Shown here: piece by piece, positions 1 to 10,473 of the stretch | Layout of the letters: each line of letters begins with the position of its first letter | Position numbering within the stretch: the first letter of the stretch is position 1 | From: Prochlorococcus marinus str. MIT 0917 | GTDB lineage: Bacteria > Cyanobacteriota > Cyanobacteriia > PCC-6307 > Cyanobiaceae | Direction: 5' to 3' | NCBI RefSeq assembly: GCF_027359575.1 | Contig: NZ_CP114784.1 | Span: 620,001 to 684,000, forward strand | Length of the DNA stretch: 64,000 nt | Position numbers and translations under genes: made by a program | Notes under the pieces: generated by a model | What the model was told of the DNA's origin: nothing | The model's database searches: none | What the model saw: only the letters and a program-made list of their open reading frames with translations

Positions 1-366
1 AGAGCTTTCGGTTTGATCTGTTTTTTCGCATATTTCTACTTCCGCTTTTCTTTTTAATTTCAGTCGAAGCAAACGATGAATTGTAGAGGGATACAGTGTG
101 GGTTGAATAGATTCATTTCTTAATCCCTGCCTTAATACACCTACAGCTTTATGAGTTGGAGCAACTACGGTCCAACTCAAATCTAACTCATCGACCTTTT
201 TTAATAATTTCATCGATAAATATGTTTTTCCGCTACCTGCAAAGCCTTCAACTAAGAAGGGTTTAAAGGAATATGGGGCCTTTAGCCATTCACAGAATAA
301 TTCAAGAGATTTTTTTTGATCCTTAGTTAAAACGACACAATCTTCTTTTGACTTTAGTTCTTTCAC
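1..366 (-). CDS. SF1 DNA helicase, RecD/Dda-like (N-terminal part only)
   Basis: This reading frame starts at GTG 366 and runs off the left edge, so 122 residues are visible. It opens with a Q-motif-like stretch (LTKDQKKSLE) followed by a Walker A motif, GFAGSGKT, near residues 41-48, and then motif Ia-like VVAPTHKAVGVL. This order is typical of superfamily 1B helicases of the RecD/Dda type. The GTG overlaps the TGA stop of the upstream gene by four bases, which implies translational coupling in the folD-crtE-PAP2 operon. The helicase class is clear. The exact role (exonuclease V subunit or stand-alone Dda-like enzyme) cannot be decided from the fragment. Confidence 0.75.
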   Translation of the reverse strand, partial: MKELKSKEDCVVLTKDQKKSLELFCEWLKAPYSFKPFLVEGFAGSGKTYLSMKLLKKVDELDLSWTVVAPTHKAVGVLRQGLRNESIQPTLYPSTIHRLLRLKLKRKAEVEICEKTDQTESS

Positions 367-878
367 AAAGAAACTAATCCAATCATTTGCAAAATATGCA
401 AAGGGGAACCAATAAAGAAAATACCTGGTAAAGACACAATTGGGCCAAGTAGACTTCCTACCAACACCTCGGCTTTTGTGTGACCCAAAGATTCTTTTAA
501 AGTGGTTTCTAAAGATAATTCATTGGAATTATCTTTAGAAATTTGATTGACTTTTGCTGCTGTTAAGCCTGCCGATCTTCTTATGCCAGAAGCGTCATAC
601 ATCACAATAAAAGCAATTGTTGAAGCCAAAGCAAATAAGGGATCATTAAAACCAAGCTGAAGTCCAACTCCTGCAGCGGTTCCTGTTACCAAAGCCGAAT
701 GACTTGAAGGCATACCTCCTGTTTCTATAAGTACTGACGGTCTCCACCTTTGCCTAAAAATTAATTCAAATAATAATTTAGAAAATTGAGCAAGTCCACA
801 TGCTGCTAGCCCCCAGGCCAATACAGCATTATCAAGAAAATCAATAAATGGTAATGCGAAATCTGGATTAAGATTCAT
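363..878 (-). CDS. Divergent PAP2 (YuiD-like) membrane protein
   Basis: This 171-residue protein matches the divergent PAP2 / acid phosphatase-vanadium haloperoxidase-related family (YuiD of Bacillus). The signature [13 protein letters not shown] lies near residues 54-66 and [13 protein letters not shown] follows near 93-105. There are four or five hydrophobic segments, and the C-terminal [15 protein letters not shown] is also typical. Its substrate is unknown; lipid phosphate hydrolysis is only suggested by the fold. The start overlaps the crtE stop by four bases (ATGA), so it is co-translated with crtE. Co-occurrence with an isoprenoid synthase would fit a role with prenyl phosphates, but that is inference. 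Confidence 0.8.
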   Translation of the reverse strand: MNLNPDFALPFIDFLDNAVLAWGLAACGLAQFSKLLFELIFRQRWRPSVLIETGGMPSSHSALVTGTAAGVGLQLGFNDPLFALASTIAFIVMYDASGIRRSAGLTAAKVNQISKDNSNELSLETTLKESLGHTKAEVLVGSLLGPIVSLPGIFFIGSPLHILQMIGLVSL

Positions 879-1774
879 CTATCTCTACTTGTAATGTAAT
901 CAGCCAAGGCAAGAAGAGGTTTTGACTTTACCGGCCAAGGATCTAGAGCATTTTTTGCTTTAGCGACTAAAAGATCTGCTCTCCTTCTTGATTCATCAAG
1001 ACCAAGTAATTTTGGATAAGTAGTCTTATCAGCAATTAAATCCTTTCCTGCTGTTTTGCCCAATACTTCACTACTTGCTGTTACATCAAGAATGTCATCA
1101 ATTATTTGAAATGCCAATCCAATACCTCTGGCATAAACACTTAATGCTTCCAGAAGATTTTCATCAGCTCCTCCAATCAATGCTCCGCAAGTCACACATG
1201 CCTTAAGCAGGGCTCCTGTTTTATGGAGGTGAATGTACTCCAAGGTTTCTAAATCAACTTCTTTCCCTTCACAATCGAGATCAACCACTTGTCCTCCAAC
1301 TAGTCCAGGAGCTCCTGCAACTAAAGAAAGCTCACCAACTATTTTCAATAGTCTCTCTGACGGTATACCCTCTGTTCGAATTGACACCATCTCAAAAGCT
1401 CGAGTCAAAAGAGCGTCTCCAGCAAGAATGGCCACAGCATCTCCGTAGACTTTGTGATTGGTTGGACGCCCTCGACGAAGATCGTCATTATCCATTGAAG
1501 GTAGATCGTCATGGATAAGAGACATTGTATGAATCATTTCAAGAGCAACTGCTGTAGGCAATGCTTTTTCAACTTCGCCTCCTGCAAGTTCGCAGGCAGC
1601 TAGACATAGTATTGGTCTTAATCTCTTCCCTCCAGCCAAAAGGGAATAGCGCATAGATTCTCTTAATTTTTCTGGCTTTTCAGGGCCCAGAGACGCATCA
1701 AGCGCATCTTCAACGCGAGTTCTAGCTTTCTCTAGATACTCAGCGAAGTCAAAAGAAGCGATTGCTTCCTGCAT
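875..1774 (-). CDS. crtE: Geranylgeranyl diphosphate synthase
   Basis: This 299-residue polyprenyl synthetase condenses IPP with allylic diphosphates to give GGPP, the C20 precursor of carotenoids and of the chlorophyll phytyl tail. The first aspartate-rich motif is [10 protein letters not shown] (about residue 91-100) and the second is DDILDVT (about 227-233). The GGKRLRP substrate motif is near residue 48. Length is normal for bacterial GGPP synthases. It lies 42 bp after folD on the same strand and overlaps the PAP2 gene. The short chain-length region fits a C20 product, though I cannot exclude a C15 product from sequence alone. Confidence 0.93.
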   Translation of the reverse strand: MQEAIASFDFAEYLEKARTRVEDALDASLGPEKPEKLRESMRYSLLAGGKRLRPILCLAACELAGGEVEKALPTAVALEMIHTMSLIHDDLPSMDNDDLRRGRPTNHKVYGDAVAILAGDALLTRAFEMVSIRTEGIPSERLLKIVGELSLVAGAPGLVGGQVVDLDCEGKEVDLETLEYIHLHKTGALLKACVTCGALIGGADENLLEALSVYARGIGLAFQIIDDILDVTASSEVLGKTAGKDLIADKTTYPKLLGLDESRRRADLLVAKAKNALDPWPVKSKPLLALADYITSRDR

Positions 1775-1816
1775 GCAAAAAATCGATTCTTACCAATTCT
1801 CTCAGGACATTGTGAT

Positions 1817-2728
1817 TCATGGAAGTAAATGACTAATAGTTAAAGGTAATCCACAATGTTTCTGCCACCTATCAACCGTATTTGCTAGAAGCATTGTTAC
1901 TGTCATAGGCCCTACACCACCAGGTACAGGAGAATAAGCAGCTACTTTATCTTCAATTTCAAATATCTTTACATCTCCACAAAGTTTAGTCTTTTTGAGC
2001 TCTTGAATATTTTCTTGATCAGGCGGAAGTCTGTGAATTCCTACATCAATAACTACGCAATTCTCGCTGACATGATTTTCCCCAATCAAATATGGCTTGC
2101 CAGCAGCTACTACGAGTAAATCAGCATCCTTAGTCAAAGAAGGTAAATCTTTAGTTCTAGAATGAGCAACCGTGACAGTAGCATTTGCAGCTTCAAGCAT
2201 TAAAGCCATTGGCTTGCCAACAAGAATGCTACGTCCAATAACTACTGCTCTTTTACCTTCAATTTTGATTTGATTTCGCTCAAGCAGAGACATAACACCA
2301 GCAGGAGTACATGATCGTGGGCCTTTCTCTCCCTTCATCAATCTTCCAAGGTTCAAAGGATGTAGACCATCAGCATCCTTATCAGGATCAATACTCCTCA
2401 GCAAGGAAGCCTCATCAAGGTGCGCAGGTAATGGAAGTTGCAATAAAATTCCATCAACATTCTCTTCTTCATTCAAACTTTTAATGATTTCTTTAAGTTC
2501 CTTCAATGAAATATCTTCTTTTAAATGCCTTGCAAAACTTCTGACACCTATTCGATCGCATGCTTTTTCCTTGTAATTGACATAAACTCCACTCGCAGGA
2601 TCATTACCAACCCTAAGTACAGCAAGACCAGGAGGACGTTTCACAACTTCCAAACCAGATTCGATAGCCTGTTGAAGGATGAGTTCAATCTCCAGAGCAA
2701 GTTTTTTCCCATCTAAAATTTTTGGCAT
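1817..2728 (-). CDS. folD: Bifunctional methylenetetrahydrofolate dehydrogenase/cyclohydrolase
   Basis: FolD interconverts 5,10-methylene-THF and 10-formyl-THF using NADP, supplying one-carbon units for purines and formyl-Met-tRNA. The 303-residue length is normal. Visible signatures are the catalytic Tyr/Lys region YVNYKEKAC (residues 49-57), [20 protein letters not shown] in the nucleotide-binding half and the C-terminal [13 protein letters not shown]. It is the first gene of the folD-crtE-PAP2-helicase run. It diverges from the HD phosphohydrolase gene across only 56 bp, which must hold both promoters. Confidence 0.95.
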   Translation of the reverse strand: MPKILDGKKLALEIELILQQAIESGLEVVKRPPGLAVLRVGNDPASGVYVNYKEKACDRIGVRSFARHLKEDISLKELKEIIKSLNEEENVDGILLQLPLPAHLDEASLLRSIDPDKDADGLHPLNLGRLMKGEKGPRSCTPAGVMSLLERNQIKIEGKRAVVIGRSILVGKPMALMLEAANATVTVAHSRTKDLPSLTKDADLLVVAAGKPYLIGENHVSENCVVIDVGIHRLPPDQENIQELKKTKLCGDVKIFEIEDKVAAYSPVPGGVGPMTVTMLLANTVDRWQKHCGLPLTISHLLP

Positions 2729-2784
2729 AAGTAAAATGAATGCAATTTCAATTAATCAACGCATAAAACCTAGCGTCAGGGTAG

Positions 2785-4884
2785 GTGAGAAAGTCTTTGG
2801 CTAAATTACCCAGTCCAAAAAAAATTTGGAGAATATGGTTAGGGAGTCAATCTCCCAGGCGGCCAATACTCCGCTGGTCAACCACTGACAAATTAGGTCT
2901 ACTAATGGTATGCCTATTAGTAGCAATATTTTCAAGCTATAAGTTACTTGCTGTTCCCGATCTCAAACCAGGTGATATTTCTCAAGTAAATGTAATAGCA
3001 CCTAGAGATGCAAAAGTAATAGACACTAAGGATTTAAAAGAAAAGAAACAAGGCTTAAAAGAAAGTTTTGTTCAAGTAGTAGACAAGAATCAATCAAACA
3101 ATTTAGAAAATACTGTTTTTAAGAAAATAAATCTACTTAGCAACTTAAAGGATAATAATTTTGAGGAGGATTTAAAAGAAATTAATTTAACAAATTCAGA
3201 GAAAATTTGGCTAGTTAATATTTCTGATAATGAATGGGAGGAATGGAAAGAAGAGATAAAAAATGTTTCAAGAAAAATGCTTTCTCAAGGAATTATTAAT
3301 ACACTTGCACTTGATCAACTTAATGAAGCTTCTTCAATTCAATTAATAGATCTAGGTGAAAAAGATTCTCCAAATAGATCGTTAGGTGCAAAAATATTAT
3401 CAAACAGTTTTTATCAAAAAAGTAATTTAAAAGTTGATAAATTCAAAACTAATCTATTACTTGAAAATTTGATTAATAAAGATTCTATAAAGACAATAAA
3501 TGTTAAAGAAGGCAGTATAATAACAAAAAAAGGAGAGCCAATAAGTTCACAAGAGTTTGATATTCTAGAACATTTTAATAAAGTAAGCCGAAGTCCTAGG
3601 CCTTTAAAATGGTTAATGACTTTCTCCGAAGCCATGGGTAGTTGCGGATTACTTCTTATGATTATGAGAAGAGAAAAGCCCAGGCTTAAGGCTAGACATG
3701 GATTACTTTCCTTAACTTTATTATTTGTAGTTCAATTGACAAAAGATTGGCTTGGTCCGCTAGCAAGTCCTATGCAATTAATATTACCTCCCACACTACT
3801 TCTATCGCAAGGAATAGGTACAACAACATCATTAGCTTGGATGGCCACTGCTAGTCTAATGTGGCCATCATCTATTAATGAATTAAGTGAAGCTAGGCTA
3901 ATAATTGCTTGTGTCGCTGGATCTTTTGTTGCATTTTTAGGTAGAAGGATGAGAAGCCGTGCACAAGTTCTTCAAATAGCTGTATTTATACCTTTTGGTG
4001 CATTATTAGGACAATGGTTTATTTTTAATCAACTAATTAAAGAGAAAAATATAGAATTAAATAATCTAACATTTAATCCTAATTCTATTTTCAATGAGAC
4101 ACTTATAATAAGTGCAATACTAATGGTAACTATATTAATTATTCCAATATTAGAAAATACATTTGGATTACTTACCAGAGCAAGATTAATGGAACTTGCT
4201 GATCAAGAACGTCCTTTACTTCGCCGTTTATCTAGAGAAGCACCAGGGACATTTGAGCATACTTTAACAATTTCAAGCCTCGCAGAGGAAGGAGCAAGAG
4301 TTATTGGAGCTGATGTTGACCTAATAAGAACCGGAGCTCTCTATCATGATATAGGGAAATTACATGCTCCCAATTGGTTTATTGAAAATCAGAAAGATGG
4401 AGTAAACCCACATGAAGAAATAAAAAACCCATATAAAAGTGCCGATATTCTTCAAGCACATGTAGATGAAGGACTGAAGCTTGCGAGGAGATATCGACTT
4501 CCATCTCCTATCGCTGATTTCATCCCAGAACATCAAGGAACATTAAAAATGGGATATTTTCTCCATAAAGCTCGAGAAAGTGATCCCTCTGCTTCTGAAA
4601 AACGTTTCAGATATAAAGGACCTATACCCCATTCAAAAGAGACTGGGATACTTATGCTTGCAGATGGTTGTGAAGCAGCTTTAAGGGCTCTTGACGCATC
4701 TTCCTCAGATAACGAAGCATGCAAAACTGTTAGAAAAATAATTCAATCTCGTCAGATAGACGGTCAATTAAAAGAAAGTAGTTTAACTAGAGCGGAAATA
4801 GAAATAATACTTAGGGCTTTTGTTTCTGTATGGAGGAGGATGCGACATAGAAGATTAAAATATCCAACCTATAATTCAAGGTAA
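2785..4884 (+). CDS. 7TM-HD family membrane phosphohydrolase (PgpH-like)
   Basis: This 699-residue protein has the order of the 7TMR-HD family. There is one N-terminal membrane helix (about residues 38-56), an extracytoplasmic 7TMR-HDED region to about residue 275, seven hydrophobic segments between about 280 and 460, and a cytoplasmic HD domain. The metal-binding HD is in YHDIGKLHAP (about residue 516-525), with EHTLTISSLAEE upstream and EHQG downstream. In Listeria the PgpH homologue degrades cyclic di-AMP. By homology that is the best guess here, but the substrate is not shown by the sequence. The start is GTG. Confidence 0.85.
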   Translation: MRKSLAKLPSPKKIWRIWLGSQSPRRPILRWSTTDKLGLLMVCLLVAIFSSYKLLAVPDLKPGDISQVNVIAPRDAKVIDTKDLKEKKQGLKESFVQVVDKNQSNNLENTVFKKINLLSNLKDNNFEEDLKEINLTNSEKIWLVNISDNEWEEWKEEIKNVSRKMLSQGIINTLALDQLNEASSIQLIDLGEKDSPNRSLGAKILSNSFYQKSNLKVDKFKTNLLLENLINKDSIKTINVKEGSIITKKGEPISSQEFDILEHFNKVSRSPRPLKWLMTFSEAMGSCGLLLMIMRREKPRLKARHGLLSLTLLFVVQLTKDWLGPLASPMQLILPPTLLLSQGIGTTTSLAWMATASLMWPSSINELSEARLIIACVAGSFVAFLGRRMRSRAQVLQIAVFIPFGALLGQWFIFNQLIKEKNIELNNLTFNPNSIFNETLIISAILMVTILIIPILENTFGLLTRARLMELADQERPLLRRLSREAPGTFEHTLTISSLAEEGARVIGADVDLIRTGALYHDIGKLHAPNWFIENQKDGVNPHEEIKNPYKSADILQAHVDEGLKLARRYRLPSPIADFIPEHQGTLKMGYFLHKARESDPSASEKRFRYKGPIPHSKETGILMLADGCEAALRALDASSSDNEACKTVRKIIQSRQIDGQLKESSLTRAEIEIILRAFVSVWRRMRHRRLKYPTYNSR

Positions 4885-4918
4885 AAGTTAAATGAAATTT
4901 GGGAAGATTCAAAATTAT

Positions 4919-5308
4919 TTAAAGCCTTATTCGTCTATGACCTCTTCTACACCAATACAGTAAAGCTAATAAATTAAGCAAAGCTATCAGCAATGATAAA
5001 CCACTTATCCCAAAAAGATCATTTACTTTAATTAATCTGATTATTCCATAAGGCAAAGTTCCAGAAAGAGACATAGATAAAGCAACTATTGATAAAATAA
5101 CACCCCATACTCTCTGAGCAAATAGCCCTGCTGAAGCAACAATTCCAGTTACTGCCGCTGGCCATGCAAGACTTATTGCGAGAGTAATATTTGCAGTTTG
5201 AAGGGGCGGTCCTGATCCAACAACATAAGCAATAAAAGGAATCGCAAGTGTATTTGAGATCAAACCAAACCATGTAAGGGTCCAATAGCCGCGCATCCCT
5301 GAACCCAT
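4919..5308 (-). CDS. Conserved small membrane protein, function unknown
   Basis: The 129-residue product is mostly hydrophobic, with four likely membrane segments and a short basic tail (CRRGHRRIRL). I do not recognise a family motif. It converges on the HD phosphohydrolase gene (34 bp between stops) and lies 55 bp downstream of the small gene at 5364-5603 on the same strand. It reads as a genuine gene because the hydrophobic periodicity is regular and it starts with ATG, but no function can be proposed. Confidence 0.6.
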   Translation of the reverse strand: MGSGMRGYWTLTWFGLISNTLAIPFIAYVVGSGPPLQTANITLAISLAWPAAVTGIVASAGLFAQRVWGVILSIVALSMSLSGTLPYGIIRLIKVNDLFGISGLSLLIALLNLLALLYWCRRGHRRIRL

Positions 5309-5363
5309 TTTTAAAAAATTATTCTCTTAAATAGAATCATATAAATGATATTAATAAATTATT

Positions 5364-5603
5364 TTATGCAAGAGAAGGTTGCAAACAATTAGATGGATAA
5401 CAAACAGTTCTCCAAGTTCCATTCCCTGCAAGCACTTGTACACCAATACCTCTATTTTTAATAGCGCAACTCAACCCTTGACCATCGCACCATGTTTTTG
5501 CTGCTTTCAGAGCTGCATCAATATTTTCATATGGAGCATCTAGAACATGGTGGGGAGATCCATCAAGTCCTGTAAGTCGATAGAGATTTTTTTTTAAAGC
5601 CAT
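5364..5603 (-). CDS. Small picocyanobacterial conserved hypothetical
   Basis: The product is a 79-residue soluble protein with three cysteines (WCDGQGLSC and VCYPSNC, four in total) and a balanced composition unlike spurious AT-rich frames. I do not recognise a named domain. Its ATG lies about 120 bp from the leuA stop on the same strand, so it may be a separate transcription unit or read-through from leuA. Confidence 0.6.
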   Translation of the reverse strand: MALKKNLYRLTGLDGSPHHVLDAPYENIDAALKAAKTWCDGQGLSCAIKNRGIGVQVLAGNGTWRTVCYPSNCLQPSLA

Positions 5604-5723
5604 TTATGTGCGCTTATCGAATCGTCACAACATATATTAATCTTTCATTAAGTGATTTAGTACGATTTTTCAAAAAAAATTTACGGAACGCTTTTAAAGA
5701 AATATTAAAGAAAAAAAATATCA

Positions 5724-7343
5724 TCAAACCCCTTTCTTATCTACCTGAGCCAAATCATGTTGTGGATGAATCGATTTCCTTCCTTGAGCATCTACTAATC
5801 TATTAAGCGCATTTATATATGCTTGCGCCGCTGCAACAACAACATCGGTATCAGCAGAATGACCAGAGAAAAGGTTTCCATCTCTTCTTATTCGAATAGT
5901 AACTTCTCCTAAAGCATCTATTCCCTCTGTAACTGACTTTACAGAGAATTCAACCAATTCATTTGGTTCTTCAGTTAAAGAATCCAAAGCTCGAACAACT
6001 GCATCAACAGGACCGGTCCCAAGAGAGACTGCTGTTTTTTCCTCTCCCTCTTCCCCAACAACAGTTACTGTTGCAGTAGGCATCAGAGATGTTCCACAAC
6101 TTACTTGTACCAATTTCAATTGGAACAAAGCTTCTGGCAGTTGGACTTGCTCACTAACAATTGCCTCTAGATCTCGATCTGTTATCTCTTTTTTCCTATC
6201 GGCTAAGTCTTTAAATCTAGCGAAAGCATCATTAAGATCTTCTCTATTCAAATCATATCCTAGGTCCTCTAACCTAGCTCTAACAGCACTCCTACCACTA
6301 AGTTTTCCTAAAGTAATTTTATTGTCTGACAACCCAACTGTTTTTGCATCGATAATTTCATACGTAAGCCTATTCTTCAATACTCCATCTTGATGTATTC
6401 CAGATTCATGGGCAAAAGCGTTTGCTCCAACAATTGCTTTGTTAGGCTGTACAACCATCCCAGTCAAATTGGAAACCAAACGAGAGGACTTGGTTATCTC
6501 CTCTGTTCTAACTGCTGTTAGAGGAGTAGGAGATTCAGGAGCCCTGCCGAAAAACGGATTAAAATATGATCTTCTTACATGAAGAGCCATAATCAATTCT
6601 TCTAAAGCAGCATTACCTGCTCTCTCTCCTATTCCGTTAATAGTGCATTCAAGTTGTCTAGCTCCATTCTTGACAGCCTCAAGGAAGTTTGCGACAGCAA
6701 GTCCTAAATCATTGTGACCATGAACGGAGAGAACTGCTTCATTGATATTTGGAACATTTTTATTAATATTTAATATTAAATCTCCAAATTCAGATGGAGT
6801 TGTATAACCAACTGTATCTGGAATATTTATAGTATTAGCACCTGAAGATATGGCTAATTCGATTACTTCATACAGAAAATCTAAATCACTTCTTGCAGCA
6901 TCTTCACAAGAAAATTCAACATCATCAACAAAACTTTTAGCATATCCAACCATATCTGGAACGATATCAAGAACTTCTTTTCTAGATTTCCTTAATTTAT
7001 GTTCAAGATGAATATCACTGGTTGCAATGAAAGTATGAATCCTTTTTCTTGGAGCTGGAGCAATAGCATCAGCACAAGCTTTTATATCAGGTTTTGAGGC
7101 TCTTGATAGTCCGCAAATTATAGGTCCTTCCTCTCCTCCTACATTCTCAGCTATTTTCTGAACTGCAGCGAAATCACCAGGGCTAGCGAAAGGGAATCCT
7201 GCCTCAATAACATCAACGCCTAATCTTGCTAATTGTTGTGCTATGGCTAACTTTTCCTCTAAATTAAGACTCGCCCCAGGGGATTGCTCTCCATCCCTTA
7301 AAGTGGTATCGAAAATTAAAACTCGGCCCGGATCTTTGGCCAT
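5724..7343 (-). CDS. leuA: 2-isopropylmalate synthase
   Basis: LeuA condenses acetyl-CoA with 2-oxoisovalerate, the first committed step of leucine synthesis. The 539-residue length includes the C-terminal allosteric domain. The N-terminus has [12 protein letters not shown] (metal and substrate binding), then [13 protein letters not shown] with the metal-binding histidines at about residue 210, and [15 protein letters not shown]. The C-terminal part, from about residue 390, has the LeuA dimer domain, so leucine feedback is expected. It stands alone on the minus strand, divergent from the GH57 gene. Confidence 0.95.
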   Translation of the reverse strand: MAKDPGRVLIFDTTLRDGEQSPGASLNLEEKLAIAQQLARLGVDVIEAGFPFASPGDFAAVQKIAENVGGEEGPIICGLSRASKPDIKACADAIAPAPRKRIHTFIATSDIHLEHKLRKSRKEVLDIVPDMVGYAKSFVDDVEFSCEDAARSDLDFLYEVIELAISSGANTINIPDTVGYTTPSEFGDLILNINKNVPNINEAVLSVHGHNDLGLAVANFLEAVKNGARQLECTINGIGERAGNAALEELIMALHVRRSYFNPFFGRAPESPTPLTAVRTEEITKSSRLVSNLTGMVVQPNKAIVGANAFAHESGIHQDGVLKNRLTYEIIDAKTVGLSDNKITLGKLSGRSAVRARLEDLGYDLNREDLNDAFARFKDLADRKKEITDRDLEAIVSEQVQLPEALFQLKLVQVSCGTSLMPTATVTVVGEEGEEKTAVSLGTGPVDAVVRALDSLTEEPNELVEFSVKSVTEGIDALGEVTIRIRRDGNLFSGHSADTDVVVAAAQAYINALNRLVDAQGRKSIHPQHDLAQVDKKGV

Positions 7344-7666
7344 AACATGGATTATATAAAAATAAATAGACCTTTAAGATCTAAATGAATCTATTTAATT
7401 GTAGTATGTTTCTAATAAATTACTAGAAAAAATATTAAGTTTCTAGTAATTTAATTTATCTTTTTATATATTTCTTTCTCTAAAATAGTAAAAATTTAAG
7501 GTTTAATATCAAATTCAAATAAAAAAGCTCTAATTAATAAGTAAAAATTAATTATTTTTTAGTATCTATTTTGACTAGATTTATATTAGAACTTAAAGTT
7601 TATCTTTTCTAGAGCAGCTAAAGAGTATAAGTGTCGAAGGTCTATTCAAAAAATCTGGGAGTTTTA
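7344..7666. other. AT-rich divergent intergenic region
   Basis: This stretch separates the divergent leuA and GH57 genes and must hold both promoters. It is extremely A+T rich, with several TATAAT-like hexamers that cannot be ranked by eye. I see no RNA gene, repeat or strong hairpin in it. A GTG codon at 7631 is in frame with the GH57 gene but lacks a good ribosome binding site. Confidence 0.5.
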
Positions 7667-9232
7667 ATGACTAAAGGCAATCTCGCCATAGTCCTGCATG
7701 CCCATCTGCCTTACGTGAGATCAGAAGAACCCGGCTCCTTAGAGGAGGATTGGTTCTTTCAAGCTCTAGTGGAATGTTATTTGCCACTTTTAGAAACACT
7801 TGAGGAGGCCTCTACTGCAAAAGATCAAACACCTAAAATCACAATAGGTTTATCTCCTACTTTGCTTTCGCTTTTGGAGGATCAAGTATTAAAAAATCGC
7901 TTTGAAGAATGGGTATCAATAAGATTAGAACTTCTAAATAAATTAGAGACAAACTGCACAGCAGCAGCCCTAGATCTTAAAGGTCACTTAAAACGTCAAT
8001 TAAAAAGCTGGAAGAGCTGCAAAGGTGATCTAATAGGAAGATTTAAAAAGCTACAAACATTAGAAATAATTGATATTCTTACATGTGCAGCTACTCATGG
8101 ATATCTGCCTCTTTTGAGAGAAAACCCTGAGGCAGTAAGAGCTCAATTGAAAACTGCAGTAAGAGAGCACCAGCGCCTTTTTACAAACGCCCCATTGGGT
8201 ATTTGGTTGCCTGAATGTGCCTATTACGAGGGCTTAGATGATTTAATGTCTGAATCAGGACTTAGGTATGCCGTCCTAGATGGACATGGCTTATTAAATG
8301 CAGATCCAAGACCAAGATATGGTTTATATGCTCCTATATGCACAAGAAGAGGAGTAGCTTTTTTTGGTAGAGATAGTGAATCAACTCTTCCAGTTTGGTC
8401 AGCAAGGGATGGATATCCAGGGAATCCAAACTACAGAGAATTTCATAGAGACCTAGGCTGGGATTTATCAATAGAAAACCTAAAAAAGATAGGGATTAAG
8501 GAAAAAAGGCCATTAGGAATAAAATTATTTAAGATTTCATCTCAAAATACATCTTTAGAAGACAAACAAGAATATGACCCACAAGCAGCAAAAGAAAGTG
8601 TTGAAAAAGATGCAGAGAGTTATTTAAAGGACAGAAAAAAACAACTTATAAAACTTGAAAAATCAATGAAAATAGAACCATTGTTAATAGCACCTTTTGA
8701 TGCAGAACTTTTTGGTCATTGGTGGTTTGAAGGTCCTAAATTTCTATCACATTTATTTATCAAAGCTAAAAGGGAAGGTGTTAAATTAATCACTTTAAAA
8801 GATGCTCTTCAATTAACGCCCCAAATCCAATTATGCAATCCTTCTCCATCTAGTTGGGGACAAGGTGGTTTTCATAATTATTGGTTAGACAAATCAAATG
8901 CTTGGATTGTTCATGAATGGAGTAAAGCCGGAAGAGAAATGGTCAGTATTTGTTCAGGAGGTTTAATAGAAGAATCAAATATAAAGATAATCAAACAAGC
9001 TGGAAGAGAACTTTTACTGTCTCAATCTTCAGATTGGAGTTTCATTTTAAAAGCCGAAACGACTACGGAGCTTGCAAGAGAAAGAATAAACTTGCATCTA
9101 AAAAGATTTTGGATATTGATAAATGCAATTAAAGACAATAAAAATATAACTGAAAAAATTATAGATGAAATTGAAAAAGAGGATTGTATATTTCCTCTGA
9201 TCTCTCCCATAGATTGGAAAAAGAAAATCTAA
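7667..9232 (+). CDS. GH57 family 1,4-alpha-glucan branching enzyme-like protein
   Basis: The N-terminus LHAHLPYVRSEEPGS is the hallmark of family 57 glycoside hydrolases of the branching-enzyme (DUF1957) group. The nucleophile motif WLPECAYY lies near residue 190 and the acid motif APFDAELFGHWWFEG near residue 345, followed by a helical C-terminal domain. It probably introduces alpha-1,6 branches in glycogen. The frame is open from GTG 7631, but I prefer ATG 7667. A GGGAG Shine-Dalgarno lies five bases upstream of it, and the conserved block begins six residues later. Confidence 0.88.
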   Translation: MTKGNLAIVLHAHLPYVRSEEPGSLEEDWFFQALVECYLPLLETLEEASTAKDQTPKITIGLSPTLLSLLEDQVLKNRFEEWVSIRLELLNKLETNCTAAALDLKGHLKRQLKSWKSCKGDLIGRFKKLQTLEIIDILTCAATHGYLPLLRENPEAVRAQLKTAVREHQRLFTNAPLGIWLPECAYYEGLDDLMSESGLRYAVLDGHGLLNADPRPRYGLYAPICTRRGVAFFGRDSESTLPVWSARDGYPGNPNYREFHRDLGWDLSIENLKKIGIKEKRPLGIKLFKISSQNTSLEDKQEYDPQAAKESVEKDAESYLKDRKKQLIKLEKSMKIEPLLIAPFDAELFGHWWFEGPKFLSHLFIKAKREGVKLITLKDALQLTPQIQLCNPSPSSWGQGGFHNYWLDKSNAWIVHEWSKAGREMVSICSGGLIEESNIKIIKQAGRELLLSQSSDWSFILKAETTTELARERINLHLKRFWILINAIKDNKNITEKIIDEIEKEDCIFPLISPIDWKKKI

Positions 9233-9240
9233 TTTTTTTC

Positions 9241-10473
9241 TTACTTTTTTATTAAAAAACCAATCATTCCGAATCTAACTTTCAATGGAGCAATAGAAAA
9301 TAACTTGAGCATAACAATAAAAAGCCTCGGCAAAGGAAGAGTGTTAGTTAAATATCCATACCAATCTTTTTTGGGTAATTTAAAAAAAGTATCAAAAAAA
9401 GATCTTAACAGGGATTCCTCAAACGTCATTAGTCTTTGAAGACCAAACTGATAAAGACGATGTCTTTGAATCAATTCAGTTGGCCAAAGGGTTTTCCATC
9501 CTATTCTTGCTATTTTAGAAGTAGGCATGAGGGGATCTTTTTTCATTATTTTTGCTATCTCCTTTGCTAATGAGGGGGCTCTCCTTAAAAGGCTGCCAAC
9601 CATGTATCCAGATGCAGGGTGAACCATGCTTGCAGACCCTCCAAAGGCCAAAAGAGGTTGATCTCTATAAGGCAATGGCAAATTCATTGGGAAAAGGCAA
9701 TGTTCTTCGTGCATAACTTCCTCAATTTGAATACCTTTGTTAGTTAGTCGTGAATTTAATCTTGCTTTTAATGATTCAAATGAAACTGGCGGTGCACATG
9801 CCAAAGATGTTTCTTCTACAAAATAACTACCGTCTCCCAGGTCCATAGCGTAAAGAAAAGAAGGTGGCTCTTCCAGTTCATTGGCATTTAAATGGTCTGG
9901 TCTAAAATCCATTAAAACGAAGCGATCCTTATCCACAGGAGCAGAACTAAATTTCCCAACCACCCCATAGGCTGCCTGCTTAGCTATTTGATCATGCTTA
10001 GGCCTTTTAACAAAAGAGGTTTTGTGACCGCTTGCATCAATAACGAGCCTAGCGAAATATTTTTTCCCGGAGGTGCAAATAACAACCGTTTCTCTCTCAC
10101 TAAAATCAATATTTTTGACAGTTTCTACCTGCCAAGCGAGTCCATTACATCTCTCAAGAAGAGCCTCCTGAAAATTAATTGAATTAAAGAGACCGTAATC
10201 AAGATAATGATTTGTACAACTGTTACCCTTATTACTTAATCCATCTCCAAAGAAACTAACAGTATCTTTCCATCTATATTTTAATAATTCATCCATATTT
10301 AAAGACTCAAGTTCAGATGCCCAGATTCCATAAGTGTTTGGCCAAGGCTCTAAAGGAGATTTAGAAGCTATTGCCTGAACATTAAGTCCTTGTTCAACCA
10401 ACTCAGCAGTGATGCAAAGAGCAGCTGGTCCTGCTCCCATAACTAATACATCAGCAAAGTTATTCAATTTCAA
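9241..10473 (-). CDS. crtL: Lycopene beta-cyclase (CrtL type)
   Basis: This 410-residue FAD/NAD(P)-dependent cyclase has an N-terminal dinucleotide-binding site, [15 protein letters not shown] (residues 10-24), and the family motifs PNTYGIW, DASGHK and [14 protein letters not shown]. CrtL cyclises the ends of lycopene to beta rings for beta-carotene and zeaxanthin. Prochlorococcus has two related enzymes, a beta and an epsilon cyclase. Position next to gyrA points to the beta form (crtL-b), which is inference from remembered gene order. Its start overlaps the gyrA stop by four bases. Confidence 0.88.
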   Translation of the reverse strand: MKLNNFADVLVMGAGPAALCITAELVEQGLNVQAIASKSPLEPWPNTYGIWASELESLNMDELLKYRWKDTVSFFGDGLSNKGNSCTNHYLDYGLFNSINFQEALLERCNGLAWQVETVKNIDFSERETVVICTSGKKYFARLVIDASGHKTSFVKRPKHDQIAKQAAYGVVGKFSSAPVDKDRFVLMDFRPDHLNANELEEPPSFLYAMDLGDGSYFVEETSLACAPPVSFESLKARLNSRLTNKGIQIEEVMHEEHCLFPMNLPLPYRDQPLLAFGGSASMVHPASGYMVGSLLRRAPSLAKEIAKIMKKDPLMPTSKIARIGWKTLWPTELIQRHRLYQFGLQRLMTFEESLLRSFFDTFFKLPKKDWYGYLTNTLPLPRLFIVMLKLFSIAPLKVRFGMIGFLIKK